This document shows, one piece after another, positions 7,032 through 13,384 of a stretch of 21,558 bases of DNA (position 1 is the stretch's first letter; each line of letters begins with the position of its first letter). The notes under the pieces are model-generated. The model was given only the letters and a program-made list of their open reading frames with translations. It made no database searches and had not been told where the DNA came from. The DNA comes from a virus: IMG/VR virus record IMGVR_UViG_3300009093_000134, positions 1 to 21,558 of that record; one strand, 5' to 3'. The translations under genes were made by a program, and so were the position numbers.

Positions 7032-7071
7032 CATTTTAGAACCGAATCATCTAACTAACATTAAACCATAC

Positions 7072-7299
7072 ATGAAAATAAATTCCCCCTCAATTATCGA
7101 CGTCCTTTACCGCAGGATCATAGGTTTGCCGAAATGGAGAGACAAAAAAATACTAAGGAGGTGGCTAGCTTACTCGCAAGACAACAAGGAACTTTTGCAC
7201 GAGCTCGAGGATAATGAAACTTTTAATTCGGATTGGAAAAGATTCAATGAAATAGATATTGAAGTTCGTTGGCAAGCTCTTAAAGATCGGTGCGCCTAA
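7072..7299 (+). CDS. FecR N-terminal-domain-like small protein
   Basis: A 75-residue protein. The stretch LRRWLAYSQDNKELLHELED and the later NEIDIEVRWQALKDR resemble the N-terminal cytoplasmic helical domain of Bacteroidota FecR anti-sigma factors (W-L...S..N..L...L.D...  then D...AW..LK.R). The membrane helix and periplasmic FecR domain that normally follow are missing; the stop comes where the helix would begin. It may be a decayed remnant or a free-standing anti-sigma-like domain that binds an ECF sigma factor. No sigma factor gene is in the window. The similarity is from pattern recognition only. Confidence 0.5.
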   Translation: MKINSPSIIDVLYRRIIGLPKWRDKKILRRWLAYSQDNKELLHELEDNETFNSDWKRFNEIDIEVRWQALKDRCA

Positions 7300-7352
7300 A
7301 AATGGTCCTCCGCCGCCGTTCAAGCATACGGAAACAAAACATGACATAAAAA

Positions 7353-7685
7353 ATGAGTTCCCAGGTAGATCCGCGACTAATAGCTAAGTTCAAAAAAGAT
7401 AGAGCCCGTCTCTTATACAACGACATAGCAATATGCAAGAGAATGGGGGTTGATAGATCCAATTACAGTAAAGCGGTAAATCAGGGCCCTATAACGAATA
7501 ACTTTCTAAAAAAGTTCTATGATGCCTTTGGCGAAGAACTAAGGCAAATAAAAACAAATGCAAAATTACCGACCAACAAACGGATCGAGGAGTTGGAGAG
7601 CAGGGTTGCAAACCTTGAGCAATTTTTCCGAACAACGCAGGCGATCTTTACCTTAGTACCTGGCGAAAATCGACAACAGAGCTAA
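7353..7685 (+). CDS. small HTH protein with coiled-coil tail (paralogue 1)
   Basis: A 110-residue protein. Residues 8-60 (LIAKFKKDRARLLYNDIA, then CKRMGVDRSNYSKAVNQG) look like an XRE/Cro-type helix-turn-helix, with MGVDRSNYSK as the recognition region. Residues about 70-92 (NKRIEELESRVANLEQFF) form a heptad coiled coil for oligomerisation. The next gene encodes a clear paralogue: KFKKDR/RFHNDR, MGVDRSNYS/MGMDRSNYS, PITNNFLKKFYDAF/PITKGFLHRFYKIF. The pair looks like a tandem duplication of a phage-type regulator. Targets are unknown. Confidence 0.75.
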   Translation: MSSQVDPRLIAKFKKDRARLLYNDIAICKRMGVDRSNYSKAVNQGPITNNFLKKFYDAFGEELRQIKTNAKLPTNKRIEELESRVANLEQFFRTTQAIFTLVPGENRQQS

Positions 7686-7729
7686 GAAAAAAAGGCGTAA
7701 AAACAATATTCTATATCGCATTATCTCCC

Positions 7730-7981
7730 ATGAGCAATAGAGCCGATATTGACAGCGTTACCCGATTTCACAATGACAGGCAGTTCTTGCAGTATAACAA
7801 TACTTATATCGCAAGCGCAATGGGTATGGATAGGTCAAACTACAGTAGCTATGTCAATGGTCATCTACCAATTACAAAGGGATTCTTACATCGATTTTAC
7901 AAAATCTTTGACCCTGAAATTCAATCGGTTAAAAGAGAGAGAGAGCGATGCAGAGACATTCGGAAGAATATATCGAATTAA
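7730..7981 (+). CDS. small HTH protein (paralogue 2), tail out of frame
   Basis: An 83-residue protein whose first 68 residues are clearly paralogous to the preceding 110-residue HTH protein (DRSNYS, PIT.. FLHRFYKIF). After a GA dinucleotide run (7935-7945) the frame gives RERERCRDIRKNISN, with no coiled coil. The expected coiled-coil tail is present in the -1 frame at 7948-8058. Removing one GA unit would join them into a 108-residue protein, nearly the length of the paralogue. The gene is therefore either frameshifted, phase-variable at the GA run, or expressed as two products. Confidence 0.7.
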   Translation: MSNRADIDSVTRFHNDRQFLQYNNTYIASAMGMDRSNYSSYVNGHLPITKGFLHRFYKIFDPEIQSVKRERERCRDIRKNISN

Positions 7982-8058
7982 ATGACAGGTTGATTGCGTT
8001 GGAAAAAAGACTAGCGCAAATCGAAAAAAGAGCCCCACGTAGACAACGCGGGGCGTAA
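7948..8058 (+). other. out-of-frame coiled-coil tail of the second HTH protein
   Basis: Reading from ATG 7948 gives 36 residues, containing YIELNDRLIALEKRLAQIEK, a heptad pattern that lines up with NKRIEELESRVANLEQFF of the first paralogue. It is shifted by -1 relative to the 83-residue frame and overlaps it by 34 bases. Its position and similarity make it the lost tail rather than an independent gene, though translation from its own ATG is possible. Confidence 0.6.
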
Positions 8059-8170
8059 TTATTACAATTAAAAAAAATAATAGCTTACCGACTAGCTGTG
8101 TCAGGTAAAATATTGTTGTGTAAAACCGGGTGAAAATTACAGATATTATCCAATTTCCCCAAATAAATGG

Positions 8171-8241
8171 ACTAACGCCGTATTTGCCTACACCAATCCA
8201 AATACAGAATAAACGTTTATCCGTTGCAATACGGCGTTAGT
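8171..8241. repeat. 14-bp inverted repeat with 43-base loop
   Basis: ACTAACGCCGTATT (8171-8184) is repeated as its exact reverse complement AATACGGCGTTAGT (8228-8241). The loop contains a 12-bp palindrome ATAAACGTTTAT (8209-8220). No T run follows either arm, so it is not a typical terminator. It lies in the non-coding stretch 8059-8450, which otherwise holds only the second 67-bp repeat. It may be a protein-binding site, an RNA hairpin, or a replication or recombination signal. Confidence 0.6.
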
Positions 8242-8325
8242 ATAGTGTTTCCTGCACTTAATCAGCAGTGAGAAATATTCTGTATAAATATTTCCTTGTA
8301 TAAAGCAAAACTGGTAACTTAAAAG

Positions 8326-8392
8326 TCTAATAGGATAAGGTTTAATGGTTATGGTACTTGATTAGTGCATCCCCGCCTCAAGCGGGGATTTT
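8326..8392 (+). repeat. 67-bp direct repeat, copy 2 (possible small RNA with terminator)
   Basis: This is the second copy of the 5650-5716 repeat, 2,676 bases away, with one mismatch (C8357). It carries the same terminator (ATCCCCGC 8369-8376 / GCGGGGAT 8382-8389, then T's to 8393). Upstream are a TTG at 8296-8298 and TAACTT at 8315-8320, separated by 16 bases, a possible Bacteroidota promoter. A plus-strand gene begins 58 bases after it, as one does 109 bases after copy 1. Confidence 0.65.
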
Positions 8393-8450
8393 TCTTTGGT
8401 TACCTCAAAGGTAATTACGTAGTTTTTATTTCTTCCTTAAACTCTAAAAT

Positions 8451-8813
8451 ATGATGAAACGAGACCAGCCAATACCTTTCGAAGAGTGCATTCTGCGCAG
8501 TGAAGTAAATGAGGCATTTACCATAACTACGGAACTTCACCCTACCGATTTTACCCTTATCATAACTCAGGCCCACAACATGGAAATTTTCAGCCCCATG
8601 CATCTAACGGCGAGCCAAAAATCTAACTGCTTTCTGGTTATTACCATTTCCGATATTCGCATTTCGGATATTGATACCAATACTGATTTTGATGAGGATG
8701 AGGACGAGGATGAAATACTCTGTTTCTCCCTTTCGAAACCAAACCTTAAACACTTTATAGACTTTTTGCAAGAAAGATATGAGACCATGAAAGAACACTG
8801 CCCTCCCTATTGA
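8451..8813 (+). CDS. small acidic protein of unknown function
   Basis: A 120-residue soluble protein, not recognised. The middle carries a run of alternating Asp and Glu at about residues 79-88, encoded by a GATGAG-type repeat near 8690-8715. Before it is a beta-rich region (FTLIITQ, CFLVITISDIRIS) and after it a helical end (LKHFIDFLQERYETMKEH). It follows the second 67-bp repeat and is convergent with the endolysin gene, 19 bases away, with no clear terminator between. The acidity could suggest a DNA mimic or inhibitor, but nothing direct supports this. Confidence 0.6.
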   Translation: MMKRDQPIPFEECILRSEVNEAFTITTELHPTDFTLIITQAHNMEIFSPMHLTASQKSNCFLVITISDIRISDIDTNTDFDEDEDEDEILCFSLSKPNLKHFIDFLQERYETMKEHCPPY

Positions 8814-8832
8814 CCCAAAACGGACCGAAACA

Positions 8833-9462
8833 CTAAAGTTGAACCAGGCAATACGTAATATGGTCCTGCCTGTACTTGTCAATTGCCCCATATCCCGCCG
8901 CGCGTTCACCCTCCCACACGTCGGATAACCAGGTTTGGCAACCTTCCGAACTGGTAGTATAGTGGCCGCCCTTGTGCAGGTCGATGAACGGCCATTTCCC
9001 TGGGTTCTTCTCTGTCTCCGTTGTTGCCGCGCCGTGGCGCTGGATCGTGACAGGCCCGGCCTGTCTGAATGCCCAGTAGGGCAAAATTCGGGGTCTCTCG
9101 CCCGCTCCCATTACCGGAGGGTGGTCTTTCATCGGGTTGGCCAAGAGCCAACTGTAAATATTTCTATCCTCGGGACAAACATAAGTCCCGTCTTTCCTTT
9201 GGGTGAGGTTTAAGTGATGGACGCCATGTAGTCCCTTCTTATACCGGTATACTCCGGGCATCAGCTTTGCAATACCGCCTTCCCACTTGCTCGGCAGGGT
9301 ATTGAATTTGTGGCTGCTCTCGGTATAGCCGTCCGGGGTATAAAGTCCTATACTATCGTCATACTCTCCGTATTTGCTATTTGCGGATCTACAGGCAATC
9401 CAGGCTATCGGGTCTTTTACCCCGTGGTCGGCGAGTATCTTCGCCGCTTGTTCTTTCGTCAT
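8833..9462 (-). CDS. probable phage endolysin (L,D-transpeptidase-like SxGC protein)
   Basis: A 209-residue protein from ATG 9462 (MTKEQAAKIL). The upstream in-frame extension is rejected because it would run deep into the previous gene; the chosen start gives an ATGA overlap of four bases. Its C-terminal half has FIDLHKGGHYTTSSEGCQTW, with H163, the SSEGC turn at 171-175 and C175, resembling the H...SxGC active site of YkuD-type L,D-transpeptidase folds found in phage lysis proteins. There is no signal peptide, so it would need a holin. It is the last gene of the late operon, next to holin-like and spanin-like genes, which supports peptidoglycan cleavage at lysis. The exact bond cut is not known. 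Confidence 0.65.
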   Translation of the reverse strand: MTKEQAAKILADHGVKDPIAWIACRSANSKYGEYDDSIGLYTPDGYTESSHKFNTLPSKWEGGIAKLMPGVYRYKKGLHGVHHLNLTQRKDGTYVCPEDRNIYSWLLANPMKDHPPVMGAGERPRILPYWAFRQAGPVTIQRHGAATTETEKNPGKWPFIDLHKGGHYTTSSEGCQTWLSDVWEGERAAGYGAIDKYRQDHITYCLVQL

Positions 9463-9866
9463 AGTGAAAAATTGAGAACGTTTAGAGCAATAAGTAGCGC
9501 CAGAAAAACGGAACTTTTTAATACTGCCCCGTTGATCCCAAAAATCCGGGCCGCGATTTTGTCGAATCTCGCGGTACCGCCGAGGTAGTGAATTGAAAGC
9601 CCGGCCCACTTATTAAATGCCAGGTCGAACAATGACAGCCGAACCAGCGCGGCGGATACCAGCACTTTCCACCATAAGGCCGGATGCCATGCCGCTAACG
9701 GCAGGAGGTAGAGAATGAACAACGTTACCCCGTCCCGATGCCACCGCTTAACCCTCCCTGCAGAAAGGTTATTATCCTGCCGGTCCTTTAGCTGATATGA
9801 ATCCGCGTCCTTACCGGCAAGGAAAAGGACACAGATAATCAGGTAGACTTCAAAAATGTAAATCAT
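9459..9866 (-). CDS. phage membrane protein of unknown function
   Basis: A 135-residue protein with hydrophobic segments at about residues 3-17, 48-75 (LFILYLLPLAAWHP, WWKVLVSAALVRLSLF) and 115-133 (VFLALLIALNVLNF). The basic stretch between the first two would be cytoplasmic or periplasmic. It lies between a three-helix membrane protein and the endolysin, which it overlaps by four bases. Location suggests a lysis-associated or late membrane role; no family is recognised. Confidence 0.7.
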   Translation of the reverse strand: MIYIFEVYLIICVLFLAGKDADSYQLKDRQDNNLSAGRVKRWHRDGVTLFILYLLPLAAWHPALWWKVLVSAALVRLSLFDLAFNKWAGLSIHYLGGTARFDKIAARIFGINGAVLKSSVFLALLIALNVLNFSL

Positions 9867-9870
9867 TGGC

Positions 9871-10185
9871 TTAATTAATTTGACGCTGATAAACTAAAGA
9901 CCCCCATACGCATACCCAAAGCACAATAGCGACCGCCGATAACACCACTCCCGCGGTCTTTGAATCTTCGTAGTCTTCAAAAGTCGCCACCCAAAGAATT
10001 TGAGCCCGGTAGACATAAAGAGCCAGCAAAAAGACGTTCACCGCGATAAAAACCCAATTGGTGTAACTCGCATGATAGGCCGGAAAAATGAAGCCTACAC
10101 ATTGAATTGCGATAATCGCCAGTGCTGACAATACTACCGTCCAGTGGTCGCCTTTGCGCTGGACCGTTCCGAAATCGTTTGACAT
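9871..10185 (-). CDS. small three-helix membrane protein
   Basis: A 104-residue protein with three predicted membrane helices (about residues 15-35, 43-61 and 80-98) and an acidic loop FEDYEDSK. It sits in the lysis cluster between the spanin candidate and another membrane protein. Size and topology would allow a class I holin, but two other holin-like genes are upstream, so the assignment stays open. Confidence 0.65.
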   Translation of the reverse strand: MSNDFGTVQRKGDHWTVVLSALAIIAIQCVGFIFPAYHASYTNWVFIAVNVFLLALYVYRAQILWVATFEDYEDSKTAGVVLSAVAIVLWVCVWGSLVYQRQIN

Positions 10186-10191
10186 GATTTA

Positions 10192-10752
10192 TTACAGTTT
10201 GATGATTTGAAATTTCCTATTTACTCGATAGGCGAGAAAAACCATAGCCGCCACGACTACCAGCCACGCCCACCACGGAAAGACAACACGTTTCGTTTCC
10301 TTGTCCTTCACGCTTTCCGTTGTGGCTACCTCGGCCGCGGTCTTGCTCCGGGCGCTCCCTGTATCCGTGCTTACGGAATGCCCCGAGCTATCCGAGACAC
10401 TACCGATGTGTATTTGCAATTTCGCCGGAGTCCCGGCCGCCGTGATTGCGTTTTGGATAAGTAAGGCATACTGACCAATTTTGCTACTTGGCGGCTTTCC
10501 AGGGCCGACCGGCGCGTTAAGAATCGCCGCCGTTCCCGGATCTACCCGGCAACGCGCAGAATCATACCAGACGGTAATATCTACGTCCTTCGCGCTAAAA
10601 TCATCGGATAGCTCGGAGCGTGTGGATTTATAGGACGAATCCCGATAGACTGAGTAGGAGCTATCCGTTGTCTTTGTTGCCGTGTGTGTCGTTTTCTGAA
10701 CCGTACCGCAGGAGGTCACCAGAACCCACGCAGCAATTATTAATTTCTTCAT
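10192..10752 (-). CDS. probable unimolecular spanin (lipoprotein plus C-terminal membrane helix)
   Basis: A 186-residue protein. The start MKKLIIAAWVLVTSC is a lipoprotein signal with lipobox VTSC and lipidated C15. A Ser/Thr-rich periplasmic part of about 140 residues follows, then one strong membrane helix at about 157-176 (FPWWAWLVVVAAMVFLAY) and a short basic cytoplasmic tail. A lipid anchor at one end and an inner-membrane helix at the other is the architecture of u-spanins such as phage T1 gp11, which fuse inner and outer membranes in the last step of lysis. It lies between holin-like genes and the endolysin. No sequence family is recognised, so the call rests on topology and position. 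Confidence 0.65.
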   Translation of the reverse strand: MKKLIIAAWVLVTSCGTVQKTTHTATKTTDSSYSVYRDSSYKSTRSELSDDFSAKDVDITVWYDSARCRVDPGTAAILNAPVGPGKPPSSKIGQYALLIQNAITAAGTPAKLQIHIGSVSDSSGHSVSTDTGSARSKTAAEVATTESVKDKETKRVVFPWWAWLVVVAAMVFLAYRVNRKFQIIKL

Positions 10753-10778
10753 TTCACTTATTAAAGAGTTTTGGGGAT

Positions 10779-11027
10779 TTACTTTTGTTCGGGTGCCTGG
10801 TCCGCGGGCGTCGTTACCCCTTTTGAGGAGCCGAAGTAATACCCGTACACGCCAGTAAATCCGGAGCCGAATACGAAACCAACCGCCACGTTTAAAACGT
10901 CCTTATTGCCCGCCGGAATCTCTTTAATGAGCATCAGGTAAAGGAGAATGAAACCGCCAAGAGTAGTGACTATAGCCAAGGCGTTACGGATCTCAGCCGC
11001 GCCAATATGATCGAACAGTTTTTTCAA
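10779..11027 (-). CDS. holin-like small membrane protein
   Basis: An 82-residue protein with two membrane helices: about residues 16-35 (LAIVTTLGGFILLYLMLI) and 44-67 (VLNVAVGFVFGSGFTGVYGYYFG). It ends in a charged tail (ADQAPEQK). The GxxxG-rich second helix with the GYYFGSS end is familiar from small holin-like proteins of prophages. It overlaps the preceding 71-residue membrane protein by four bases and precedes the spanin candidate, as expected in a lysis cassette. Confidence 0.65.
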   Translation of the reverse strand: MKKLFDHIGAAEIRNALAIVTTLGGFILLYLMLIKEIPAGNKDVLNVAVGFVFGSGFTGVYGYYFGSSKGVTTPADQAPEQK

Positions 11028-11239
11028 TTTTTCTTATTTAAGGTTGACTTGATCTTTTTAATACACCAGGCCCCTGTCAGCTTGCCGAAATAGCCGAGCA
11101 ATCCGCCCATAAACGCCAGAGACAAGGAGGCGACAATCTTGATGATAATATCGCCCCACGAAATATTTATCCATCCAAACCCAACCCCGGCAATTCCCAA
11201 CGCCCAGGAAAACAGGTCGCCAATAATTCTATGGTTCAT
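11024..11239 (-). CDS. small membrane protein, possible holin partner
   Basis: A 71-residue protein with two hydrophobic segments (about residues 9-25 and 33-57, the latter glycine-rich: SLAFMGGLLGYFGKLTGAW) and a lysine-rich C terminus. It is translationally coupled to the following holin-like gene (four-base overlap), so the two may form a holin/antiholin or two-component holin pair. No family is certain. Confidence 0.6.
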   Translation of the reverse strand: MNHRIIGDLFSWALGIAGVGFGWINISWGDIIIKIVASLSLAFMGGLLGYFGKLTGAWCIKKIKSTLNKKN

Positions 11240-11253
11240 TTCCGCAAATGTCT

Positions 11254-12024
11254 TTATTGGAAGATATAATCAAGCGTTACGATCAAATCGGATTGCGTGG
11301 TATTTTGCGGGGTCCACCGCAAAACCGCCGTTGATGGTGAAGCTAATTCAGCCAATACGTGGACCTCACCCGACCCCAAGGGGTTGTACACTCCTGTACC
11401 AAGTTTGACGGACGGGATTGTTACGGTATACGGTAATCCTACAGTTAATTCACACAACGTATTTGCTGCCGTCGGCGTAACACGCAACACCAATTTTTGG
11501 TGAACGATGTTAAAATTTCGGGTATAGATTTGCGGTTCTCCCGGAGTGAGCGAACTAGCCGAAATATTGGTAGTATTAGTAAGCGTAGGTATGTATGTTT
11601 CTCCGGCAAAACTTTGAGCCAGCATTATTGGCCCGGCTTGCTTCCAAGACATTCTGGCTATTGAACTATCCGCCTTGTATACTTCTACACCTATCGCCTG
11701 CGTAGTATCGTGACTGAGACCGTCTAATTTTATTAATCCTGCTCCTGTGCTGGTTATTGTTAAAACCTTTGTCCCGTTATTGATCGTATTGTTGCCAGTC
11801 AGGGTAGTCCCTGAGCTAAAGACTTGCTGTAGAGTTGGAGTTGTTCCGAATACATTCAGTATGCCGTTTAGTGACGTATTCAATTGCTGCGCGGTAATAC
11901 TGCGCGTACCATTGGGTACGATATGCGCGTTGATGTAAGCCCGCACGGCGCCCGTGTCGGTTAAGGGCTGTGCCGCTGCGGATAGGGAGGTAACCAGAAG
12001 TAAGCCGAGAATAATTTTCTTCAT
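11254..12024 (-). CDS. secreted tail-associated protein of unknown function
   Basis: A 256-residue protein from ATG 12024, which begins with a clear signal peptide, KKIILGLLLVTSLSAAAQ, likely cut near AAAQ. An upstream in-frame start at 12066 would add 14 residues and bury the signal, and is rejected. The mature part has VRAYINAHIVPNGTRSITAQQLNTSLN, a stretch also seen in Bacteroidota tail-fibre-like proteins, and then Thr/Asn/Gly-rich beta repeats typical of fibres. It starts just past the tail fibre stop. A Sec signal is odd for a virion protein assembled in the cytoplasm; it could be a surface-exposed lysogen protein or a fibre accessory. Confidence 0.65.
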   Translation of the reverse strand: MKKIILGLLLVTSLSAAAQPLTDTGAVRAYINAHIVPNGTRSITAQQLNTSLNGILNVFGTTPTLQQVFSSGTTLTGNNTINNGTKVLTITSTGAGLIKLDGLSHDTTQAIGVEVYKADSSIARMSWKQAGPIMLAQSFAGETYIPTLTNTTNISASSLTPGEPQIYTRNFNIVHQKLVLRVTPTAANTLCELTVGLPYTVTIPSVKLGTGVYNPLGSGEVHVLAELASPSTAVLRWTPQNTTQSDLIVTLDYIFQ

Positions 12025-12025
12025 A

Positions 12026-13057
12026 TCAGTATTTGAGTAATGGAAGTTTGCCGATATTTTCGACAATGTTTTTAGTGCCGTCGTTGTCGCTGGTCCTCAT
12101 ACTCAAGTCGGGGGAGCCTTGTTTGCCCCCGAAGCCATCCGAGCCCCCGCCAGCCGCGTACCGGTTCCCAAACAACACGGATAGAAACCATTGAAACCCT
12201 GCGCCGAGAATAGGCCCCTTGCCGTGGGTAGCGTGGTCGTGCTTTCCTACCATTTCATCTTCAAAACTGCCAACACGGCTAGAAAAGCGGAACAAATCGC
12301 GGCCCCTTCCGAGGTCCATATATTTATCCATCATCCCGCGCTCGTCCGGTATCCGTAGATTTGTTGTACCGTTGCCGGTACTGAAGAGACCGCGCCAAAC
12401 CGGTTTACCACCGGGGTCACTCAACCACGACCCGTCATCAACGACCGCGGGGCCTCCTGCAACAACGATCAAGGCAATCCGGGGCACGTCGGCACGATTG
12501 ATAAGCGAACCATCCATAACTAGCGTATTGCCGCGCTGTATCCGTGCGCCGTAGCTATCCCCATAGGTGTAGAAATTGCCGTCTGCCCGCTCGACGATAA
12601 AGTGATCCCCGGCCGCTACAAGTACTAGTTTTTCGGCGTCATGCATATACATACCGGGCTGGCTCGTATCCCACGTCAACCAGGACGTAATGCCGTCTAC
12701 AATGGGCTGCCCGTGTTGTGACAGCACCGTCAACGCTTTTACCCCAGTTATGGACGTTGCAATAGGTATGCGTGTGCCTACCGCCAAATTCCCGGCATCA
12801 GGTAGAACGAGCGTTGTATTTGCCGCAACCTGCGCGACTGTGAATTGCCCAAGGTCTCCAACCGGATCCAGCGTATAATTACCGGTAATCACCTTTATCC
12901 CTTCCCATCGGCGCAGCCGATTGCGTAGGTAGTTCGTTTGGTCCGCCAGGGCTTTGAGGGGTGTATTGGCGTCGCCAGTAGCTCCACCCTGTACAAGATC
13001 GGACAGGTCGTATAGCTCCGGAGTAGTGAATATGTCAAGAGGTGCGTACGCCGTCAC
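12026..13057 (-). CDS. phage tail fibre / collar-domain protein
   Basis: A 343-residue receptor-binding fibre candidate. The N-terminal part (LSDLVQGGATGDANTPLKAL then DQTNYLRNRL) is an attachment region common in Bacteroidota tail proteins. The middle is beta-rich. The C-terminal part carries a tail-collar-like domain: PVWRGLFSTGNGTTNLRIPDERGM, with HDHATHG after it, typical of metal-binding loops near fibre tips. GTG is the start and overlaps the upstream gene's stop as GTGA. It is preceded by tail genes I and the DUF3751-like gene, the position of fibres in P2-like phages. Confidence 0.85.
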   Translation of the reverse strand: MTAYAPLDIFTTPELYDLSDLVQGGATGDANTPLKALADQTNYLRNRLRRWEGIKVITGNYTLDPVGDLGQFTVAQVAANTTLVLPDAGNLAVGTRIPIATSITGVKALTVLSQHGQPIVDGITSWLTWDTSQPGMYMHDAEKLVLVAAGDHFIVERADGNFYTYGDSYGARIQRGNTLVMDGSLINRADVPRIALIVVAGGPAVVDDGSWLSDPGGKPVWRGLFSTGNGTTNLRIPDERGMMDKYMDLGRGRDLFRFSSRVGSFEDEMVGKHDHATHGKGPILGAGFQWFLSVLFGNRYAAGGGSDGFGGKQGSPDLSMRTSDNDGTKNIVENIGKLPLLKY

Positions 13058-13383
13058 GATAATTTAATTTTATAACCAAGAGAATAAACTACACCAGAAA
13101 CCGTAGTTACCGGCGTAATAACCTGGCGGTAGCATAGGACGCCCGCGGCGTTCACCAGGCCCATTTCCCGGACAGTAATTGCCGGATCGCTGGCGGCTAT
13201 CTGCGCATTAAATTGGATATAGCCTCCGGCCAAAATGTTTGTGCTTATAACGGCCTTTGAGACCTGACCGGTTAAAGCCGTTTCTGCGCCTGTCACCGGA
13301 CTGCCATCCGTGCCTAAGACAATGGCCGTAAAGTAGGTAGCTAATACCCCCTCTATGCCTGTAATCCCATTATTAGTTACCAT
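13054..13383 (-). CDS. tail-collar fibre N-terminal-like protein (DUF3751-type)
   Basis: A 109-residue protein. The pattern YIQFNAQIAASDPAITVREM then GLVNAAGVLCYRQ matches the core of the DUF3751 tail-collar fibre domain (Q.....TIREIGL.D..G.L). In P2-type phages this domain is the N-terminal, baseplate-attached part of fibre protein H. Here it is a separate protein, with the fibre encoded by the next gene in a GTGA overlap, so the two may form one fibre complex. Confidence 0.75.
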   Translation of the reverse strand: MVTNNGITGIEGVLATYFTAIVLGTDGSPVTGAETALTGQVSKAVISTNILAGGYIQFNAQIAASDPAITVREMGLVNAAGVLCYRQVITPVTTVSGVVYSLGYKIKLS

Positions 13384-13384
13384 T

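Noticed and set aside
8171-8241. Integron attC site
   Set aside because: The arms end in CTAAC and GTTAG, but the core motifs GTTRRRY and RYYYAAC are not met (GTTAGTA, GACTAAC), no L boxes are seen, and no cassette array or integron integrase is present.
5650-8392. CRISPR array or insertion sequence ends
   Set aside because: There are only two copies, 2.7 kb apart and in direct orientation, with no regular spacers, no transposase and no terminal inverted repeats.
8690-8715. GATGAG-type repeat as a tandem repeat locus
   Set aside because: It is an imperfect run encoding alternating Asp and Glu in an open gene, and its length is too short to call a separate repeat feature.
9463-9609. N-terminal extension of the endolysin to 258 residues
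   Set aside because: It overlaps 147 bases of the upstream membrane protein gene and its sequence is arginine-rich and unlike the rest; ATG 9462 gives the usual four-base overlap.
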